A stretch of DNA of 64,000 nucleotides from the NCBI GenBank assembly GCA_026985095.1, contig JALSQW010000007.1:27427-91426 (forward strand), written 5' to 3'. The stretch is from Acidimicrobiia bacterium. GTDB taxonomy: Bacteria; Actinomycetota; Acidimicrobiia; Spongiisociales; UBA5794. Below are positions 60,342-64,000 of the stretch, in pieces (positions within the stretch are counted from its first letter, which is position 1; each line of letters opens with the position of its first letter). Position numbers and translations under genes: made by a program. The notes under the pieces were generated by a model, which worked only from the letters and a program-made list of their open reading frames with translations, ran no database searches and was not told the DNA's origin.

Positions 60342-62297
60342 CTACTCGTCGCCGGCCGACGAGGCCGCCATCTCGGCGATCTCCTGGACGATGTCGGCAT
60401 TGGCCAAGGTGGTCACGTCGCCGAGTTGACGCTGCTCGGAGATGTCCTTGAGCAGTCGCCGCATGATCTTGCCCGACCGGGTCTTGGGCAGATCGTGGGT
60501 GAACACGATCGACTTGGGTCGAGCGATCGGCCCGATCGACGTCGCCACGTGCTCTCGCAACTCGACGATCAGTTCCTCATCACCGACGATCCCCGCCCGC
60601 AACGTCACGAACGCGGCGATGGCTTGGCCGGTGACCGGATCCGCCCGACCGACGACGGCCGCCTCGGCGACGGCGGGATGCGACACGAGGGCGGACTCCA
60701 CCTCGGTGGTCGAGATGTTGTGCCCGGCCACCAGCATGATGTCGTCGACCCGCCCCAGCAGCCAGTAGTAGCCGTCGGCGTCGCGCTTGGCACCGTCGCC
60801 CGGGAAGTACCGGCCCTCGAAACGCGACCAGTAGGTGTCGATGTAGCGCTGATCGTCGCCGTAGATGGTCCGCAGCATCGAGGGCCACGGATGGGTCAGG
60901 ACGAGGAACCCGCCCCCACCGAGGGGCACGGAGTTGCCGTCCTCGTCGACGACGTCGGCGCCGATCCCGGGGAACGGGAAGGTCGCCGAGCCCGGCTTGG
61001 TGGCGACGGCTCCGGGAATGGGCGTGATCATGATCGCGCCGGTCTCGGTCTGCCACCATGTATCGACGATGGGGCATCGTCCATGGCCGATGTGCTCGTG
61101 GTACCACATCCACGCCTCGGGATTGATGGGCTCGCCGACGGTGCCGAGGAGCCGCAGCGAGGACAGGTCGTGCCGTTCGGGGTACTCCTCGCCCCACTTC
61201 ATGAACGCCCGGATGGCGGTCGGTGCGGTGTAGAAGACCGTGACGCCGTACTCCTCGATGATGGACCAGAGGCGATCCTTGTCGGGGAAATCCGGGGCAC
61301 CCTCGTACATGACACCGGTCGTACCGTTGGCGAGCGGCCCGTAGACGATGTACGAGTGGCCGGTGACCCAGCCGATGTCGGCGGCGCACCAGTAGACATC
61401 GTCGGGTTTGATGTCGAACACGTAGTGGTGGGTGGTCGTGATCCCGGTGAGGTACCCACCTTGGGTGTGAACGATGCCCTTGGGTTTCCCGGTGGTCCCT
61501 GAGGTGTACAGGATGTAGAGCATGTCCTCGGCGTCCATGACCTCGGGTTCGCATTCGACGTCCTGGCCGTCGACGAGGTCGTGGTACCAGACGTCTCGAC
61601 CGTCGGTCATCGGGGCCCCGTTGTCGACGCGGCGAACGACGACGACATGCTCGATCGACGGGGTGGAGGCGAGGGCCACATCCGCGTTCTCCTTCAACGG
61701 GACCTTCGCTCCTCGACGCCACGACCCGTCCTGGGTGATGAGCACCTTGGCTTCGGCGTCGTTGATGCGGTCCGAGAGGGCATCCGACGAGAAGCCGCCG
61801 AACACGACCGAGTGGACCGCGCCGATCCGGGCACACGCGAGCATGGCCACCGGCAGCTCGGGGATCATCCCCATGTAGATGGCGACCCGGTCCCCGCGGC
61901 GCACCCCGAGTCCCTTGAGGGCGTTCGCGAACCGACCCACCTCCTCGTAGAGGTCCCGGTAGGTGAAGGTGCGCGTGTCGCCGGGCTCACCGATCCAGTG
62001 GTACGCGACCTTGTCGCCTCGGGCCTCGAGATGCCGGTCGAGGCAGTTGTACGACAGGTTGAGCCGGCCGTCGGCGAACCACGTGTAGAACGGGGCGTTG
62101 GACTCGTCGACCGAGACGGTCGGCTCCTGGTACCAGGTGATCCGTTCCTTGGCCTGCTCCAGCCACCAGGCGCGCCAGTCTGCGGCTTCGTCGTAGATCT
62201 CGGGCCCGGCATTGGCTTGGGCGACGAACTCCGGCGGTGGGGGGAAGACCCGCTCCTCTTGCAGCAGGTTCTCGAGCGTGGAATCGGCCACGGACAT
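60342..62297 (-). CDS. acsA: Acetate-CoA ligase (acetyl-CoA synthetase)
   Basis: 651 residues from ATG 62297 (GGAGGAG upstream). AMP-forming ligase motifs are complete: [51 protein letters not shown] and [13 protein letters not shown] with the Lys that is regulated by acetylation. The N-terminal acetyl-CoA-synthetase extension ([25 protein letters not shown] region) separates it from other acyl-CoA ligases. It converts acetate to acetyl-CoA for biosynthesis or the glyoxylate route. Confidence 0.95.
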   Translation of the reverse strand: MSVADSTLENLLQEERVFPPPPEFVAQANAGPEIYDEAADWRAWWLEQAKERITWYQEPTVSVDESNAPFYTWFADGRLNLSYNCLDRHLEARGDKVAYHWIGEPGDTRTFTYRDLYEEVGRFANALKGLGVRRGDRVAIYMGMIPELPVAMLACARIGAVHSVVFGGFSSDALSDRINDAEAKVLITQDGSWRRGAKVPLKENADVALASTPSIEHVVVVRRVDNGAPMTDGRDVWYHDLVDGQDVECEPEVMDAEDMLYILYTSGTTGKPKGIVHTQGGYLTGITTTHHYVFDIKPDDVYWCAADIGWVTGHSYIVYGPLANGTTGVMYEGAPDFPDKDRLWSIIEEYGVTVFYTAPTAIRAFMKWGEEYPERHDLSSLRLLGTVGEPINPEAWMWYHEHIGHGRCPIVDTWWQTETGAIMITPIPGAVATKPGSATFPFPGIGADVVDEDGNSVPLGGGGFLVLTHPWPSMLRTIYGDDQRYIDTYWSRFEGRYFPGDGAKRDADGYYWLLGRVDDIMLVAGHNISTTEVESALVSHPAVAEAAVVGRADPVTGQAIAAFVTLRAGIVGDEELIVELREHVATSIGPIARPKSIVFTHDLPKTRSGKIMRRLLKDISEQRQLGDVTTLANADIVQEIAEMAASSAGDE

Positions 62298-62413
62298 CTC
62301 CTCCGTCTCGCTGCGTGTCGGGAGCCAGCCTACGCATCCGGCGACGGGCCGTGCAGGGCCATTCGGACCGAGAAGACGGAACGCCGTCGGACCCACCGGC
62401 GTTGCATGGGGTG

Positions 62414-63568
62414 ATGTCGCCCCGTTCTCGTTTCGTGATACTGGCTGCCGGGTTCGGTTTGTTCGCCGCGGCCTGCACGGGGGCGACCGGATCCAGTTCC
62501 GATCTGGTGGTCGTATCCGACCAGGGCGAGGTGGTGGTGGTCGGGAGCAGCGGGGGCGAGGCGATGCTGGTCGACGACGGCGGTTCGGCCTTCCAACCCA
62601 TCTGGTCACCTGACGGCGAGCGGGTCACCTTCTCGGCCGGCTCGCAGGGTGACACCTCGCTGGTGACCGTCTCGGTCCTCGACGGCGATCGCGTGGCGCT
62701 CCCGCTGGCGACCAAGCCGTTCTTCTTCATGTGGGACCCGTCCGGCACGACGGTGGGGTGGTTGCGTGGCACCCAAGATGGGATCGTGTTCGAAGCCGAT
62801 GGGGAGGTGCAGATCGAGGACGACGGACGACCCTTCTACCTGAGTTGGGCGCCGGACGGATCGCGTCTGGCCGTACACATAGGAACCGATCGACTGGACG
62901 AGCTCGGGAGCGACGGAGCGACGTCGATCGGAGTGGTACCGGGTTCCTTCCAAGCGCCGGCGTGGACCGCCGACGGCGTCGTTGCCGTCTCCCGGTCGCC
63001 CGCCGGGGAGCATCTGGTGGTCATCGACGACGGCGATGTTCGCCGCGTCGCGTCGGTCGACGGTGTCGTCCGGTTCGTGGTCGCCGGGGACCGCGCCGCC
63101 GTCGAGACGTTCGCGGCGGCGGACCAGCCGGATCAAGGCAACGGTGTCGCCGCTGCGTTCGAGACGGTCGCGTCCGTTCCGTCGGGGAGGCTCGTCGTCG
63201 TGGACCTGTCATCGGGGGACGTCACGGAGGTCCTGGACCGGACCGCGGCGGCGTTCTTGTGGAGTCCCGACGGACGGAAGCTGCTCATCCTCGACGTGGT
63301 CGATCGGCAGGGGACGTTCCGCTGGTTGGTGTGGGAGGACGGCGACCTGGTGTCGACGGTCGATTTCGTCGCCGATCCGGGCTGGTTCCAGACGTTCGTG
63401 CCGTTCTTCGACCAGTACGCCCAGTCGATGACGCTGTGGTCTCCCGATTCGGAGGCGTTCGCCTTCCCCGGCATCATCGACGACCGTCCCGGGGTGTGGG
63501 TGCAGAGCCTGTCGGCCGATGAACCGCTCCACGTGGCTGACGGGTCGTGGGTGGCGTGGCGGCCGTGA
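62414..63568 (+). CDS. Lipoprotein with TolB/WD40-like beta-propeller repeats
   Basis: 384 residues from ATG 62414; GTG 62411 is an alternative. The signal peptide ends in a lipobox (FAAACTGA). Several WSPDG-type blades follow ([62 protein letters not shown]), typical of TolB-like or WD40-like propellers. Probably a surface-attached binding protein; the ligand is unknown. Divergent from acsA. Confidence 0.82.
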   Translation: MSPRSRFVILAAGFGLFAAACTGATGSSSDLVVVSDQGEVVVVGSSGGEAMLVDDGGSAFQPIWSPDGERVTFSAGSQGDTSLVTVSVLDGDRVALPLATKPFFFMWDPSGTTVGWLRGTQDGIVFEADGEVQIEDDGRPFYLSWAPDGSRLAVHIGTDRLDELGSDGATSIGVVPGSFQAPAWTADGVVAVSRSPAGEHLVVIDDGDVRRVASVDGVVRFVVAGDRAAVETFAAADQPDQGNGVAAAFETVASVPSGRLVVVDLSSGDVTEVLDRTAAAFLWSPDGRKLLILDVVDRQGTFRWLVWEDGDLVSTVDFVADPGWFQTFVPFFDQYAQSMTLWSPDSEAFAFPGIIDDRPGVWVQSLSADEPLHVADGSWVAWRP

Positions 63569-63646
63569 CCTGTGGACAAGCCCGGGGGTGCCGATATACT
63601 CCCGCTCCGTGCCTTCCGGCGCCGGTTATGATGCCGGGGCGCTCAT

Positions 63647-63719
63647 GCCCCCATCGTCCAGCGGCCTAGGACTCCGCCCTTTCAAGGCGGCAACGGGGAT
63701 TCGAATTCCCCTGGGGGCA
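63647..63719 (+). tRNA. tRNA-Glu (anticodon TTC)
   Basis: Acceptor GCCCCCA/TGGGGGC. The D-arm is TCCAGCGGCCTAGGA, the anticodon loop CTTTCAA, and the T-arm CGGGG-ATTCGAATT-CCCC. Discriminator A; CCA is not encoded. Confidence 0.95.
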
Positions 63720-63725
63720 CGACGC

Positions 63726-63803
63726 GGGGGCGTGGTGAAGTCTGGAGTTCACGCCGGCCTGTCAAGCCGGAGGTCGCGGGTTCAAATCCCGTCGCTCCCG
63801 CCA
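63726..63803 (+). tRNA. tRNA-Asp (anticodon GTC)
   Basis: Acceptor GGGGGCG/CGCTCCC with one G-U pair. The anticodon arm is CCGGC-CTGTCAA-GCCGG, and the T-loop TTCAAAT. Discriminator G (63800), followed by an encoded CCA (63801-63803). Only 6 bases separate it from tRNA-Glu, so they are probably co-transcribed. Confidence 0.95.
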
Positions 63804-63810
63804 CATCGTC

Positions 63811-63832
63811 CGCCCGGGTTCCGACCCGGGCG
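63811..63832 (+). repeat. Hairpin between tRNA-Asp and tRNA-Phe
   Basis: CGCCCGGGT-TCCG-ACCCGGGCG is a perfect 9-bp stem with a UNCG-type tetraloop (TCCG), very stable. It has no T-tract. It may guide RNase processing of the tRNA precursor or reduce transcription into tRNA-Phe. Confidence 0.65.
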
Positions 63833-63835
63833 TGC

Positions 63836-63908
63836 GGTCAGGTAGCTCAGCTGGAAGAGCGCCGGTCTGAAAAACCGGAGGTCGGCGGTTCGATCCCGCC
63901 CCTGACCA
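63836..63908 (+). tRNA. tRNA-Phe (anticodon GAA)
   Basis: Acceptor GGTCAGG/CCTGACC. The D-arm is AGCTCAGCTGGAAGAGC, the anticodon arm CCGGT-CTGAAAA-ACCGG, and the T-arm GGCGG-TTCGATC-CCGCC. Discriminator A; the 3' end reads ACC, so CCA is not fully encoded. Confidence 0.95.
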
Positions 63909-63933
63909 CCGCCAGTCATCCCGACGAATCGGG

Positions 63934-63962
63934 CGAGAACCCTTGTGATTCCTTGGTTCTCG
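63934..63962 (+). terminator. Possible terminator after the tRNA cluster
   Basis: CGAGAACC (63934-63941) pairs with GGTTCTCG (63955-63962) around a 13-base loop. It is followed by GTACCTTCTTCTCTTG, the most T-rich stretch nearby. A plausible end for the tRNA transcript. Confidence 0.45.
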
Positions 63963-64000
63963 GTACCTTCTTCTCTTGTCGTCGTCTCGCGCCGTTCGTC

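Overview
This is a high-GC chromosomal segment with almost no non-coding space: about 60 protein genes and 4 tRNAs. GTG starts and 4-base start/stop overlaps are common. The gene content (DivIVA-type giant coiled-coil protein, SHOCT and RDD small membrane proteins, DUF3179 lipoprotein, Thr-rich lipoprotein linkers) points to an Actinomycetota member, possibly Acidimicrobiia or a related uncultured lineage. No rRNA or other taxonomic marker is present, so that placement is inference. There is no transposase, integrase, phage gene or CRISPR array.

Layout. 1-8125: mixed housekeeping genes: a partial Thr-rich protein, DUF805, a thiolase, two membrane proteins, a META-domain lipoprotein, tRNA-Lys, a ROK sugar kinase, ArsR, DUF1330 and a cytochrome P450. 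8275-14426: an envelope-stress-like block (SHOCT protein, Met-rich secreted protein, OmpR-type regulator and sensor kinase), then a DUF3179 lipoprotein, a dienelactone hydrolase and an Xaa-Pro aminopeptidase preceded by a 50-codon leader ORF. 14437-26120: a myo-inositol locus. On the left arm are iolD, a 2-hydroxyacid dehydrogenase and a LacI repressor. On the right arm are iolG, iolE, a three-gene ABC importer, iolC, iolB and an ACT-like protein. A perfect LacI-type operator sits between the divergent arms, and an antisense HExxH lipoprotein is wedged between iolC and iolB. 26121-36960: a 1524-residue DivIVA/Scy-like coiled-coil protein, then a gluconeogenic group (ATP-type pckA, class I aldolase, phosphohexomutase, glpD).

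37010-47330: HdeD-like protein, then a complete [NiFe]-hydrogenase locus: hybE divergent from small subunit, large subunit, cytochrome b, maturation protease and hypA-F-C-D-E. hypB is missing. 47356-54223: an HxlR regulator with a divergent membrane gene and clear operator, a rhodanese behind a CsoR/CstR-type palindrome, a methyltransferase/hydrolase/SRPBCC operon, RDD and 9-residue-repeat proteins, and a metallophosphatase whose first catalytic motif lies upstream of any usable start codon. 54299-63568: large membrane proteins, a secreted helical-repeat protein, nitrilase, cupin, P-loop protein, 37-bp tandem repeats behind acsA, and a beta-propeller-like lipoprotein. 63647-63908: a tRNA-Glu, -Asp, -Phe cluster.

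Together the genes suggest an aerobic or facultative heterotroph. It would take up and oxidise inositol, recycle acetate and C3 units through AcsA, PckA and aldolase, and draw extra electrons from H2. No candidate for a wholly new defence or mobile system was seen. The most unusual items are the giant coiled-coil protein, the matching Met-rich secreted protein and sensor-kinase loop, the regulatory palindromes, and several genes with anomalous starts.
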